Assembly (NCBI GenBank): GCA_023457255.1
Contig: JAEWMB010000020.1
Location: forward strand, 496,001-560,000
Length of the DNA: 64,000 nucleotides
From: Bacillota bacterium
GTDB taxonomy: Bacteria; Bacillota; Clostridia; Lachnospirales; Lachnospiraceae
Direction: 5' to 3'
This document shows positions 53,410 to 62,739 of this stretch, one piece after another (position 1 is the stretch's first letter; each line of letters starts with the position of its first letter). Both the position numbers and the translations under genes were made by a program. A model generated the notes under the pieces. That model ran no database searches, was not told where the DNA came from, and saw nothing but the letters and a program-made list of their open reading frames with translations.

Positions 53410-53709
53410 TACGAATCCTCCTAAATGTTCTTTTTCCTTCCGATATCATACGAAGATGTGTTATTATGAAAGGGGCCCAATTCCTTTCATGTATAAGTTT
53501 CCTTACCTTTTATGACACCATCTACCCTACATAATATGCGCGCTATATCAGTAAAGCTGTTACGTATGATCTTTTTTACCGTCACTATTAACATGAAAAA
53601 CAATTTGTTTACAATAAACTTCGGCAAGAGGTCTAACATGCCATGTATAATTTCTAAATCTAGAATAGAAGAATACAAATTGTAATATTTTGTTAACAGC
53701 TACAGGAAA
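53410..53709 (-). other. Long spo0A leader
   Basis: About 295 bases of predicted untranslated leader between the spo0A promoter and its start codon, without a credible gene (a 63-codon frame has no binding site). A hairpin (ATGAAAGG / CCTTTCAT, nine-base loop) lies at 53466-53490, some 60 bases before the start codon. The leader may carry post-transcriptional control. Confidence 0.5.
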
Positions 53710-53763
53710 ATTATACCCATTTTTTCCCAATTTTTCAATTCTATTTTAACGCATTATTCGACA
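53710..53763 (-). promoter_or_regulatory. spo0A promoter with an exact 0A box
   Basis: On the minus strand, TTGAAA (53733-53738), 17-base spacer, TATAAT (53710-53715); transcription would start near 53703. The 7-mer TGTCGAA, the core Spo0A-binding sequence, is exact at 53757-53763, 18 bases upstream of the -35, suggesting autoregulation. I did not identify a sigma-H promoter. Confidence 0.7.
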
Positions 53764-53870
53764 GAAAGTCAATCCTCTTTTTATCATTTTTATGTTTTTT
53801 TTAATTTGCATTGTAATAAGTTTGCATTTTGAAGCAATCAACTTTCTGTGGAATAGGCGTAGAAACAGCT

Positions 53871-55205
53871 TTATTGTTGGATTATCTCGAGCATATTTTC
53901 AATGAAAGTGCCATATCCCATCGAAGCATCACGAATAAAAACATGGGTAACGGCTCCTACTAATTTCCCATTTTGTATTATCGGACTTCCACTCATTCCT
54001 TGTACAATTCCTCCAGTTAATTCTTTTAAACGTTCATCTGTAATTTTTATTACCAATCCCTTACTATGAGATTTATTTCCAAAATCGATACTTTCAATAG
54101 ATATCTTATATTCCTTGATCTGACCTTCTACATTACATAGGATGGTAGCATCACCGGTTCTTATCTCCTGCTTTAATGCAATTGGAATCGGATGGTTATA
54201 AATATCATTGGAAACACGTTTGAATATATCAGAGGTATTCACCATTTGCCCAAAAATACCTTGCGGAGTATTCTTTGTAATTGTTCCTATTCGATTTAAG
54301 GAATTCTCATGGATAACTCCACTTAATTCACCCGGCTGTCCTGATTTTCCTTTGATTATATTTACAACTTCCGCATCATAAACCCCGCCGGTTTTTACAG
54401 ACATCAACAATCCGGTATCCACATCCGTGATGCCATGCCCAAGAGCACCATAATCACCGGTCGTAGTAACAAAAGTTAACGTTCCGATTCCCTGCGTATC
54501 ATCACGTATCCAAGTACCTATCTTATATTCTCCTGTTGAAGTTGCGACCGGCTGTATTTTCAAGGTTACAAGTTCTGAGTCTCTCTTTACCTTTAGAAAT
54601 ACAGGCTGACCATTGCACGCTTGAATAACCTGTATCAGTTCTTCTTTACTCGATAAACTTTGGTTGTTTGCTTCCATAATATAATCGCCTGTTTTTAGTA
54701 TATTGAGTGCAGGTTCATAATTCATTCCATCCTTCGACATTACTTCTGCAGTTCCAAGCACTAAAATACCATCGGTCTCTAAAGTGATCCCAATTGTTCC
54801 TCCACAGGGAATGACTTCAACAGTATCAATAACATCAAGAGATATATTCTTTATCGAAAGCCATCCAAATAATTTTAAACTTACCCTATAGGAGCCAGTC
54901 TTATTTGCCTGCAGTTGAAACGGTTTGTTAAGATCAATATTTATCTGTCCGGCAGGCACATTCGACTTTGTTATCTGCGATACTGTAACATCATCACTTT
55001 CTATTTCAGCCTGTATTGGAACTTTAAGATTAAAGCTCTGCGATTTATCAACTAAGATTCTGATTTTATCTGGTATAGCTTTATTTAATATATAATAGGA
55101 AAATAAAAAGATACCTATGATATCAAGTATTAAAAATAACACCAAAAATCTTCGGTATCCTCTTTTCTTCGGATCGGCATTTATTTCTGTGTGTGATTTA
55201 TGCAT
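53871..55205 (-). CDS. spoIVB: SpoIVB signalling serine peptidase (S55)
   Basis: 444 residues: N-terminal membrane anchor (about 19-41), a PDZ domain near 130-218 with CGGTIGITLETDGILVLG, and an S55 peptidase domain with a catalytic triad readable as His257 (GALGHGIT), Asp390 (IKITD) and Ser405 (GMSGSP). The Asp-Ser spacing of 15 equals that of B. subtilis SpoIVB. Secreted from the forespore, it triggers sigma-K activation. AGGAG lies six bases before the ATG. Located between recN and spo0A, the conserved order. Confidence 0.96.
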   Translation of the reverse strand: MHKSHTEINADPKKRGYRRFLVLFLILDIIGIFLFSYYILNKAIPDKIRILVDKSQSFNLKVPIQAEIESDDVTVSQITKSNVPAGQINIDLNKPFQLQANKTGSYRVSLKLFGWLSIKNISLDVIDTVEVIPCGGTIGITLETDGILVLGTAEVMSKDGMNYEPALNILKTGDYIMEANNQSLSSKEELIQVIQACNGQPVFLKVKRDSELVTLKIQPVATSTGEYKIGTWIRDDTQGIGTLTFVTTTGDYGALGHGITDVDTGLLMSVKTGGVYDAEVVNIIKGKSGQPGELSGVIHENSLNRIGTITKNTPQGIFGQMVNTSDIFKRVSNDIYNHPIPIALKQEIRTGDATILCNVEGQIKEYKISIESIDFGNKSHSKGLVIKITDERLKELTGGIVQGMSGSPIIQNGKLVGAVTHVFIRDASMGYGTFIENMLEIIQQ

Positions 55206-55359
55206 ACTATTCTCCTGCCTTTCTCATAACATAACTTCATGCTATAACAAGTCTCCTATTCGAAACACATAAATTGTATATAGTAATTCCTGTGTTTCTA
55301 CAAGTGCATTTTGTTATATCATAAAAACCTCATGTTACTAACTTTTCGTCAGAATACAA

Positions 55360-55386
55360 AAGGATATACCGTAATAGTATATCCTT
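55360..55386 (-). terminator. Terminator after recN
   Basis: A perfect 10-bp stem (AAGGATATAC / GTATATCCTT) with a 7-base loop and TTTTG following on the minus strand, about 105 bases after the recN stop. Confidence 0.65.
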
Positions 55387-55491
55387 AATTCTTAATTTCT
55401 TTCTGAGATTAGTATGTGTAAATCAATTATTTTCAAACTAGGATTTTAAGTCTTTGTTGCCAATCCTCTTTTTGTAATCCATGGCAGCAAT

Positions 55492-57177
55492 CTAACGGTA
55501 CTGTTTTATATGATTCGCTAATTCCTTCATTTCTAAAGCACTGGTTAATACCGTATCCGTAATTTTAGCACCGCCAAGAATTCTTGCCAATTCCTCAACA
55601 ACTTCGTTCTCTTTTAATTGCCGTATAGTTGTATTCGTGGTAATACCATCCGTATTTTTTTCAATAATATAGTGAGTATCTGCCATAGCAGCTATTTGAG
55701 GTAAATGAGTAATACATAATATCTGATGCTCACCTGCTAATAATCCTAACTTTTCCGATACTTTTTGAGCAGTTCTACCACTAATACCGACATCGATTTC
55801 ATCAAAAATTAATGTTTGAATATCATCCTTCTTTGCCATAACAGATTTCATAGCCAACATAATTCTTGATAATTCACCACCGGATGCGATTTTCGCCAGC
55901 GCTCTGATTGGTTCTCCTGGGTTTGTAGATATCATAAATTCTGCTTCATCTAAACCATTCACTGTGTAATTACTTAACTGTTTGATGTCAATCTCAAATT
56001 TAACATCTAAGAAATTCAAATCAATTAATGCTGATTTCATCTTTTCTGCTAAATGTAAAGAAGTTTTTTTACGAATGGAAGATAAAATTCCGCATTCTTT
56101 TCTTAACTCTTGTTCTGTTACCGATATTTTTTGTCGAAGTTCCTGCAAATATTCATCATAAGCTTCGTATTTTTTCTTTTTTGCTTCCAAATTTTTATAA
56201 TAATTAAAAATCTCACCAATGCTATTTCCATACTTGGATTTTAAATGGTTAATCAAATTTAATCGATTTTCAACTTCCGAAAAACCATCTAAACTATCAC
56301 TAGAGTCATTAAGATACTCTGAAACATCACGATTGAAATCATTGAGTAACCCCTCAATATCGATTAATTGAGTTAAAAAACCATTTAATTGTAAATCATA
56401 CTCTGATATTTTGCTTAAAAATTTTACGGCCCTGCTAATTAAATCCGCCGCATTATCTGTGCTATCTGAAGTCTGTTTATAGGCTCCGGAAAGATTTTCA
56501 TTAATTAAATTTGCATTGGATAATTTTTTATACTCTGCTTGTAAACTGATATCCTCCTCCATTACAAGCTTTGCTTCTTCAATTTCTTTCCTCTCATATT
56601 CCAGAAAAGAAAGTTCTCTTAAACGTTTATCCTCATCAATCTCAGCATTATCATATTCCTCTTTTAATTTCTGATAAGAATGATATAATTTATGGACTTT
56701 TTCTTTATGTACCGCTGCTTCCTCCTTTGCAAAACGGTCAATCATCTCCAAATGCTTATGCTTATATAATAGGGATTGATGTTCGTGCTGCCCATGGATA
56801 TCGAGTAATAAGGATGCAATATCTTTTAACAATTGGGCAGTCACATTTTCTCCATTTAGTTTGCAGATGCTTCTGCCATTGGACATAATCTTTCTTGAAA
56901 TTAATATTTGACCCTCTTCTTTTGGTAAATCATTCTCCTCAAGAAGGCTCAAAACTTCAGGACGATTCGTAACAAAAACTAATTCCACTAAGGCATATTC
57001 AGAATTTTTTCGAACAATGTCTTTGGTCACTTTACCGCCAAGTGCAACATTGATGGAATCAATTAAAATAGACTTACCTGCACCGGTTTCACCGGTTAAT
57101 ATATTCAAATGGTCCTTAAAATATACTTCAACCTCATCAATAATGGCAAAGTTCTTTACATGCAGACTCAGCAGCAT
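55492..57177 (-). CDS. recN: DNA repair SMC-like ATPase RecN
   Basis: 561 residues. N-terminal Walker A GETGAGKSILIDSINVALG at about 29-47, a long coiled-coil (about 150-370), and C-terminal ABC signature ASGGELSRIMLAMK followed by Walker B TLIFDEIDVGISG. RecN gathers at double-strand breaks and promotes recombination repair. GGAGG lies upstream of the ATG. It is the first gene of the recN-spoIVB-spo0A group; argR, which precedes recN in Bacillus, is not here. Confidence 0.97.
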   Translation of the reverse strand: MLLSLHVKNFAIIDEVEVYFKDHLNILTGETGAGKSILIDSINVALGGKVTKDIVRKNSEYALVELVFVTNRPEVLSLLEENDLPKEEGQILISRKIMSNGRSICKLNGENVTAQLLKDIASLLLDIHGQHEHQSLLYKHKHLEMIDRFAKEEAAVHKEKVHKLYHSYQKLKEEYDNAEIDEDKRLRELSFLEYERKEIEEAKLVMEEDISLQAEYKKLSNANLINENLSGAYKQTSDSTDNAADLISRAVKFLSKISEYDLQLNGFLTQLIDIEGLLNDFNRDVSEYLNDSSDSLDGFSEVENRLNLINHLKSKYGNSIGEIFNYYKNLEAKKKKYEAYDEYLQELRQKISVTEQELRKECGILSSIRKKTSLHLAEKMKSALIDLNFLDVKFEIDIKQLSNYTVNGLDEAEFMISTNPGEPIRALAKIASGGELSRIMLAMKSVMAKKDDIQTLIFDEIDVGISGRTAQKVSEKLGLLAGEHQILCITHLPQIAAMADTHYIIEKNTDGITTNTTIRQLKENEVVEELARILGGAKITDTVLTSALEMKELANHIKQYR

Positions 57178-57391
57178 AGTTCCCTCCTACTTGGATAATC
57201 AATCAAACGTATGTTCTATTTTTCTCATTTTAGCACAACTTGTCTTTAAGTTCAATCCCTGAATATTGATATTTTTAAAACTGTCAGCCTGCTTTAAATT
57301 TTCCTATATTTTTGTTTTAAATCACGAAACAAACCGCTATGCCAGATCGCAATAAGAGGAAGCGGCCTTACTGGAAAACTATATAAAGCCC
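57178..57391. other. Gene-free spacer upstream of recN
   Basis: 214 AT-rich bases between the recN start and the terminator of the surface-protein gene. I see no gene, clear repeat or consensus promoter; recN must start transcription from here or by read-through. Confidence 0.5.
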
Positions 57392-57489
57392 AAAAAAGCT
57401 CTGCATCCAGTTAGAGCATAATTGATAACAATCATACCCTAAGACTTGACACAGAGCCTGTTAAACTCATACCCACCAAAATGCAGAGC
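57392..57489 (-). terminator. Terminator of the Big_2 surface-protein gene (long-loop hairpin)
   Basis: GCTCTGCAT (57481-57489 arm) and ATGCAGAGC (57398-57406 arm) pair over 9 bp across a roughly 75-base loop, followed directly by TTTTTT on the minus strand. A shorter alternative GCTCT/AGAGC hairpin shares the same 3' arm. The direct T6 makes termination likely despite the long loop. Confidence 0.65.
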
Positions 57490-57540
57490 AGTTTCTATAT
57501 ACTATTTTTTGTTAGTAAGCTGTACAGAGCCTTACCTTTC

Positions 57541-60500
57541 TTATTGACCGGAACTTCCAATCTTTACAACATTGACTTTACATGCTAGTCTTCTGCCGTT
57601 TACAACGGCATATACTGTAGTTGTTCCAATTTTTCTGCCTGTTACCAAACCATTTTCAATGGTAGCTATGTTTTGGTTATCAACATCCCAGCGTACCGTA
57701 AGATTGCTTGTTGTTCCTACGTCAACTCGCAGTCTTTCCGAACTGTATGTTTCTAGTTCAAGATTCGTCTTGCTTAATCCAACAACATAAACGGTAATCG
57801 TTGCCCTTCGTCCGGATTCTGTCATAACTGTTATATTTGCGGCTCCTACTTCTCTGGCAAGTATCCTGCCTGTGGATTCATTTACACTTGCAACGACCGG
57901 GTTATCGGAACTCCAAGTATAAGAATCCGTCGAATTGTTTGGTACCATAGAGATGCGAACAGTCTTTGTCTCACCTGGAGACATGATTACTTCTGATTCC
58001 TGTACTGTTATTCCTGTGCTTGATACTGGTGCAATAACACGTACGTAACAGATTGCCGATATGCCGCTGCTGTCATTTGCTTTCACAGTTACGATACAAT
58101 TACCTGGTTCTATGCCAGTTATAACGCCATTTTTATTTACTATTGCAACTCCTTTATTGTCTGAACTATACAGTGGAGTTTTGTAGGTTGCATTGCTTGG
58201 TTTTACGGTAGCTTTCAAATTATAAGATTTGCCTTGTACTAAAGTAATGTAATTCGTATCAAGGTCGATACTGGTAACCAAGCGGCTTACTCTGACCGTA
58301 CAGGACGCTTCTGCTCCTGAGCCATCCGTTGCATAACAGGTAATCGTTGCTGTTCCAAGTTTTAATCCTTTGATTTTACCATTTTTATCAACCGATACAA
58401 TCGACTTATTGCTGGTAGTCCAATGGAGTTCCTTATTGGTTGCTGTCTTTCCCTCGATTGTAGCTACCAACTGAAAGGTCTTGCCTAAGCCAAGCTTATA
58501 GTAAGTCTTATTTAACTTAATCTCTTTTACGTACTCTTCTACGGTTACAGTACAATATTCTATAAACCCTCCATCTTCACTCTTAGCCATAATAAGAGCT
58601 ACACCACCCGCAACACCGGTAACCTTACCATTCTTATCTACCTTCGCTACAGATTCGTTGGAACTACTCCATATTACATCTTGGCTAACTTTACCTTCCG
58701 GTAATACGGTAGCTTCAAGTTCCAGTACATCACCAACCCGAATCGTCTCTTCCGTACTGTTTAGCTTAATGCCGGTTGTCGGCTGTAATACAGTTACACT
58801 ACAATAACCAGTGGATCCGCTTTTGGTTTTAACAAGAATGATACATTGTCCGGCACTCTTTGCTATGATCTTACCGCTTTTTGATATAGTAGCTACACTC
58901 TTATCACTGGATTCCCAAGTTAAGTTTGTTTCTGTACTATCTGCAGGAGTTAGGGTTGTTTGGAAATAATAATAATCTCCGACATTTAAGGTCAGCTTTG
59001 TGACATCTAGTTTTACTGCTGTTGCAGTTCTGCTGACATTAACGATACAAGTAGCCAGGTATCCGCCATCCACCGTCTTTAGAATAATGGTTGTACTACC
59101 TACTGCTCTTGCCGTTACTAAGCCTGTACCATCAACAGTCGCTACGGAGGTATTGGTTGATATCCAGGAAACCGAAGCATTATGAGAATCTGCCGGTTTT
59201 ACTGTATAAGTAAGACGGAAAGTTTCTCCGACATACATATCTTTCGTCTTATAATCTAAAGAAACTCCGGTAACCGCTTTTGTAACTGTTACGTTACAAG
59301 TTGCCTGCACATTCGCATTGTTAGCTGACGTAACGATAATGGCTGCATTTCCCGCTTTCTTTAACGTTACTTTACCGTTTTGATCTACCGTAAGTACGCT
59401 TTCATCAGAAGAACGCCATACAATAGGTTCATCTTTTGCCGCTAACGGCTCGATAGTTGCGAATAGTTTAAAGCTGCCATTAGACAACGGAACCTTTACT
59501 GCAGTATCAGAAAGAGTTATTTTCTCAATCGGTTGATATACCCGAACCAAACAAGAGCCGACAACTACATTGTCTTTATTAATCGCACTTACTACTGCCA
59601 CTCCTCCGCCGATACCTTGGATGGTTGCAGATAAGTTTCCCGGATCGGCAATCTTTAATACCTTCTCATCAGAGCTTACCCAATGTAACTTTATATCATT
59701 TAATTTAGGATCAATCGATGCATTAATAGTGAGATAATCACCAATACCAAGCTTTGCGGAACTTGGATTTAACGTTATCTTATTTACTGTTTGTATTACT
59801 TTAATCCTACATTGTAATTTCTTTGTGATACCATTTACAACCTGAGTTACCGTGATAACAGTATCTCCCGCTGCAATACCTTTCACCAGCCCTTCCTGAT
59901 CTACCGTAGCCGCTGAGGTATTACTGGACTCCCACTTTACAGGCTCCTTACTGGAGGACGTTAATACAAGCTGTAACGTAGAACCGGTATAGATAGTTGC
60001 TGTTGTATAATTTAAACCAAGACCATCCAGTACCTTAACTTTTAAATATCTGGTTACATCACCCGGCCTATCCTTAAACGGATTGTCTACTTTGGCATTC
60101 ATTGTAATTAAAACATCACCGGCATTCTTCGCCTGAACCAAACCTTTGGCATCAACAGAAACAATATTAGAATCACCCGAGTTATAAGAATACCAATTTG
60201 ACGCCTGCATATTGGAATTTCCGAAAATGTCATAAGTATCTCCAACATTCATTGTGATTTCATCATGGTTAAAGTACAATGGAACATTAACAGTAAACAC
60301 TAATTTTTGAACCGTACCGTTCGTCTCTAAGTAGATATCCGTTGGTCTTGCTGTGACTACATAGGTTCCGGCTTTTACATTTTTAAAAGACACGGTGTTA
60401 CCAATCTCACTGATACTTACTTCCATTAAATCGGATTTTCCAATCGGAATCTTTTCTCCGGTAATCGTATCTTTATGAAATTCCCATACCAAATTACTGG

Positions 60501-61416
60501 CTTTTACCGCATTGGTTTCAAGCATAAAGTTCGGACCGGTAGCGTTATACGTAAATTCACCGCTAAACGCATCTGCAGTGCCTGAAATCTTACCAGTAGG
60601 TGCTACAACAACCGGTAATTTAATAGTCTCGGATACATTATTGTATTTTGTCATAGTCTCAATGGTAATCACAGAATAACCGGCACCGTTGGCGGTTACA
60701 ACACCATTTTGATCGACTGTTACAACATCCACGTTACTGCTTTCAAAACGAAGTGACGGCGGTGTTGAAGTTGTTACCGAATCACCTTCCGGCACATTAA
60801 CATCAAAGTTGTTTGCATATTTAGGATCGTAGGCAGCGTATTTAACCTTTAGCAAATATTTCTTATAGTTACTGCTTGACTTATCTTTTAACTGCAAGCC
60901 ATATTCACTGCTCGTATTTAAAAATGTCGTTAAAAGACCAAACATACCATCTTTGGATTGACCATCCGCAAGCTTAAGCGGCACATGCACGGTACAGTCA
61001 ATACGATAGTCATATCCGGCATAAGAAACAATTGCACCAAGTTGAGAATATCCAGGTCCAACCGCAATAATATCGGCATCGTATTTCCCCTTTGGAACAA
61101 CCTTAATGACAGAGCTATCTGTCGTCTCTGTTACCCAGGTAACAGTTGCTGCGGTGGGTAAAGCCGCCGAGGAATGTCCAACTGCCAAATTAAGTGTCCC
61201 GCTCTTTACTTCAATCAGCGCATTATTTGTATAATCCTGCTGACCATCTTTAAAATAAAGTATACCGGTAGGCATTGTAACATCTGCTGCTTTCGCAGTT
61301 TCCACCATTGGGGTGATTACAACTTCTCCTTCGGTATTCATAATTGGAAATAAATTAAATACCATTACCATGCATAATAAAAAACAGGCAATTTTCCTTC
61401 TGCTTTTGAATCTCAT
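57541..61416 (-). CDS. Secreted protein made of 13-14 Ig-like (Big_2) repeats
   Basis: 1291 residues. A signal peptide (KSRRKIACFLLCMVMVFNLFPI, cleavage probably after ...ETAKA) is followed by about 13-14 tandem bacterial Ig-like group 2 domains of 75-90 residues. Each shows W.S....VA.VD..G.V......G...I, usually closing with C.V.V; the third is most diverged. The last domain ends at the C-terminus. There is no LPxTG, S-layer, choline-binding, dockerin or catalytic domain, so anchoring is unexplained. Big_2 domains commonly mediate adhesion or act as spacers. The start at 61416 is six bases after GGAGGG; an ATG at 61422 touches that site. It is a single-gene unit. Confidence 0.9.
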   Translation of the reverse strand: MRFKSRRKIACFLLCMVMVFNLFPIMNTEGEVVITPMVETAKAADVTMPTGILYFKDGQQDYTNNALIEVKSGTLNLAVGHSSAALPTAATVTWVTETTDSSVIKVVPKGKYDADIIAVGPGYSQLGAIVSYAGYDYRIDCTVHVPLKLADGQSKDGMFGLLTTFLNTSSEYGLQLKDKSSSNYKKYLLKVKYAAYDPKYANNFDVNVPEGDSVTTSTPPSLRFESSNVDVVTVDQNGVVTANGAGYSVITIETMTKYNNVSETIKLPVVVAPTGKISGTADAFSGEFTYNATGPNFMLETNAVKASNLVWEFHKDTITGEKIPIGKSDLMEVSISEIGNTVSFKNVKAGTYVVTARPTDIYLETNGTVQKLVFTVNVPLYFNHDEITMNVGDTYDIFGNSNMQASNWYSYNSGDSNIVSVDAKGLVQAKNAGDVLITMNAKVDNPFKDRPGDVTRYLKVKVLDGLGLNYTTATIYTGSTLQLVLTSSSKEPVKWESSNTSAATVDQEGLVKGIAAGDTVITVTQVVNGITKKLQCRIKVIQTVNKITLNPSSAKLGIGDYLTINASIDPKLNDIKLHWVSSDEKVLKIADPGNLSATIQGIGGGVAVVSAINKDNVVVGSCLVRVYQPIEKITLSDTAVKVPLSNGSFKLFATIEPLAAKDEPIVWRSSDESVLTVDQNGKVTLKKAGNAAIIVTSANNANVQATCNVTVTKAVTGVSLDYKTKDMYVGETFRLTYTVKPADSHNASVSWISTNTSVATVDGTGLVTARAVGSTTIILKTVDGGYLATCIVNVSRTATAVKLDVTKLTLNVGDYYYFQTTLTPADSTETNLTWESSDKSVATISKSGKIIAKSAGQCIILVKTKSGSTGYCSVTVLQPTTGIKLNSTEETIRVGDVLELEATVLPEGKVSQDVIWSSSNESVAKVDKNGKVTGVAGGVALIMAKSEDGGFIEYCTVTVEEYVKEIKLNKTYYKLGLGKTFQLVATIEGKTATNKELHWTTSNKSIVSVDKNGKIKGLKLGTATITCYATDGSGAEASCTVRVSRLVTSIDLDTNYITLVQGKSYNLKATVKPSNATYKTPLYSSDNKGVAIVNKNGVITGIEPGNCIVTVKANDSSGISAICYVRVIAPVSSTGITVQESEVIMSPGETKTVRISMVPNNSTDSYTWSSDNPVVASVNESTGRILAREVGAANITVMTESGRRATITVYVVGLSKTNLELETYSSERLRVDVGTTSNLTVRWDVDNQNIATIENGLVTGRKIGTTTVYAVVNGRRLACKVNVVKIGSSGQ

Positions 61417-61535
61417 CTTCATCCCTCCATTATATTATCCATCACCAAGAGGTAACTTATCTTAACGTACTGCTTCGCTACCTGCTCTGCTGTTTCCTAA
61501 CTATGCCTCTTTATGAACAATCTACCAAATACTTT

Positions 61536-61551
61536 TGACACTTATGTGTCA
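61536..61551 (-). other. Small palindrome upstream of the surface-protein gene
   Basis: TGACAC / GTGTCA with a 4-base centre, about 120 bases upstream of the start codon, next to TCTCGAATAATG (61552-61563 region), one base off a 0A-box core. It may be a regulatory site; no convincing -35/-10 pair was found nearby. Confidence 0.35.
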
Positions 61552-61665
61552 TTATTCGAGAAAATGGTCTATTTTAGATCAATTTACAATATTGCATACG
61601 ATATCAATATAATTTCTCCATTTTCTTTCCTTAATAATAAGCATCACTCAACATTTTTCTCTTAA

Positions 61666-61878
61666 TTATATCGACATCTTTCTCTTTTTTCTTAGTTTAT
61701 ACTGAATTATTTTTAAGGAAATGTATAGCAATTTTGAATAAAAGGAGCTGTTATCACAAAAATGAAAATCCATACCGGATATCATAACATATTCTTTGTC
61801 CATCTTTATCAATTGATGCTGTAACTTTTCATCAATGGCTGAAGATATTGTACTGAAAGTCAGTTCTCCTGCAGACAT
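61666..61878 (-). CDS. Possible 70-aa protein, unknown
   Basis: A 70-codon frame starting MSAGELTFSTISSAIDEK and ending in a very basic KLRKKRKMSI tail. I do not recognise it. In favour: a promoter-like TTGTTG-N17-TATACA at 61939-61967 just upstream. Against: the AGGA before the ATG is only two bases away, and the codon pattern is not strongly protein-like. It could be chance or a decayed gene. Confidence 0.35.
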   Translation of the reverse strand: MSAGELTFSTISSAIDEKLQHQLIKMDKEYVMISGMDFHFCDNSSFYSKLLYISLKIIQYKLRKKRKMSI

Positions 61879-61902
61879 ATTCCTAATGTCAGCTTCTTCA
61901 AG

Positions 61903-61935
61903 GTAAAGGAAACTTATTCTCTAAGATTCCTTTAC
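61903..61935 (-). other. Leader hairpin before the 70-aa frame
   Basis: A perfect 9-bp stem (GTAAAGGAA / TTCCTTTAC) with a 15-base loop, lying right at the predicted transcription start of the promoter at 61939-61967. It may protect the 5' end or regulate expression. Confidence 0.5.
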
Positions 61936-61938
61936 CAT

Positions 61939-61967
61939 TGTATACTTTACAATATGATCTACAACAA
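61939..61967 (-). promoter_or_regulatory. Possible promoter for the 70-aa frame
   Basis: On the minus strand, TTGTTG (61962-61967), 17-base spacer, TATACA (61939-61944). Confidence 0.5.
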
Positions 61968-62027
61968 GGGGGTATCCTCCGCCAGGCAAGGACACAGACA
62001 GACCTGTCTTATTTTTATATGCAGGTC

Positions 62028-62393
62028 TTAGCGACCAGCTTGCGGATCATATGGAAAAAAAGAAACATCGGCTTCCTCAATTACCACCAGTGTATAAGGT
62101 GAACCAAGGGTTTTTCGAACTTTAAATAAAACATTGCCTAATGAACTATAATATAATTCCTGATCTGGTGACTGTAATGGATTTCGTATTGCAGTGATGA
62201 CATATCCTCTTTCTCTCTGAGAACAATCCACACACGCAAGCTGACGTTCATCTATTGCTACATTTATATAAATGGATGACTTTTGAAACTCTTCTTGTAT
62301 TGCTTGATTCCAGATATCTTCGATGAATTCGATTTCAGGTACTTCTCTCCCTAAAAAGGCAATAAAAATCTCATATTTTTCAGTTGAGGTCAT
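62028..62393 (-). CDS. Hypothetical protein, 121 aa
   Basis: 121 residues, soluble, acidic, and not recognised. It has a CVDC pair at about residues 54-57 (QLACVDCSQRERGYVITAI) that could bind metal or form a disulfide, and a hydrophobic strand YTLVVIEEADVSFF near the end. Amino-acid usage is protein-like, unlike the 70-aa frame nearby. The binding site is weak (GAG ten bases before the ATG). No domain can be named; it is not in an operon with the plus-strand Abi-alpha gene. Confidence 0.55.
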   Translation of the reverse strand: MTSTEKYEIFIAFLGREVPEIEFIEDIWNQAIQEEFQKSSIYINVAIDERQLACVDCSQRERGYVITAIRNPLQSPDQELYYSSLGNVLFKVRKTLGSPYTLVVIEEADVSFFPYDPQAGR

Positions 62394-62681
62394 AATAATT
62401 TCTCTTTTTTATTTATTATATGAACCCTTAAAGATATATGTTCTGCCTAACTTAAAGTCTCAGTATAATATCGCTTTCTGCCGCTGAACTTAAAAGGAAC
62501 CTTTGAATGAGCGCCTTAGGATAGAGCACCAAATCCTGTACTTATCTAGTTATCCGATAAACACCTTCTTTACGTAATGCACCTCCCATAGCAGAAACTT
62601 CTTCCACAGCGCGCTGCTATGTGTGATTCCAGTATTATTTTTAGTTTTACAAATATAAATTTCATAAAATCTCCTTTTCTA
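62394..62681. other. Spacer between the 121-aa gene and the Abi-alpha gene
   Basis: About 290 bases with no complete gene. On the minus strand a 24-codon run (62542-62616) reads AVEEVSAMGGALRKEGVYR and could be the tail of a lost gene, but an in-frame stop lies directly upstream. Nothing else is supported. Confidence 0.4.
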
Positions 62682-62709
62682 TTGATAATCTTACAATTTT
62701 TGATAAAAT
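62682..62709 (+). promoter_or_regulatory. Promoter of the Abi-alpha gene
   Basis: TTGATA (62682-62687), 16-base spacer, TAAAAT (62704-62709), giving a short leader before the ATG at 62740. Confidence 0.65.
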
Positions 62710-62739
62710 AAGAATAAAACTGAAAGGATGATGTAACAA

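Noticed and set aside
53487..53678. A 63-codon frame in the spo0A leader.
   Set aside because: It starts at TTG without a ribosome binding site, lies in predicted leader RNA and resembles no known protein.
62542..62616. A 24-codon protein-like run upstream of the Abi-alpha gene as a pseudogene.
   Set aside because: Too short to identify, with an immediate in-frame upstream stop; runs of this length occur by chance.
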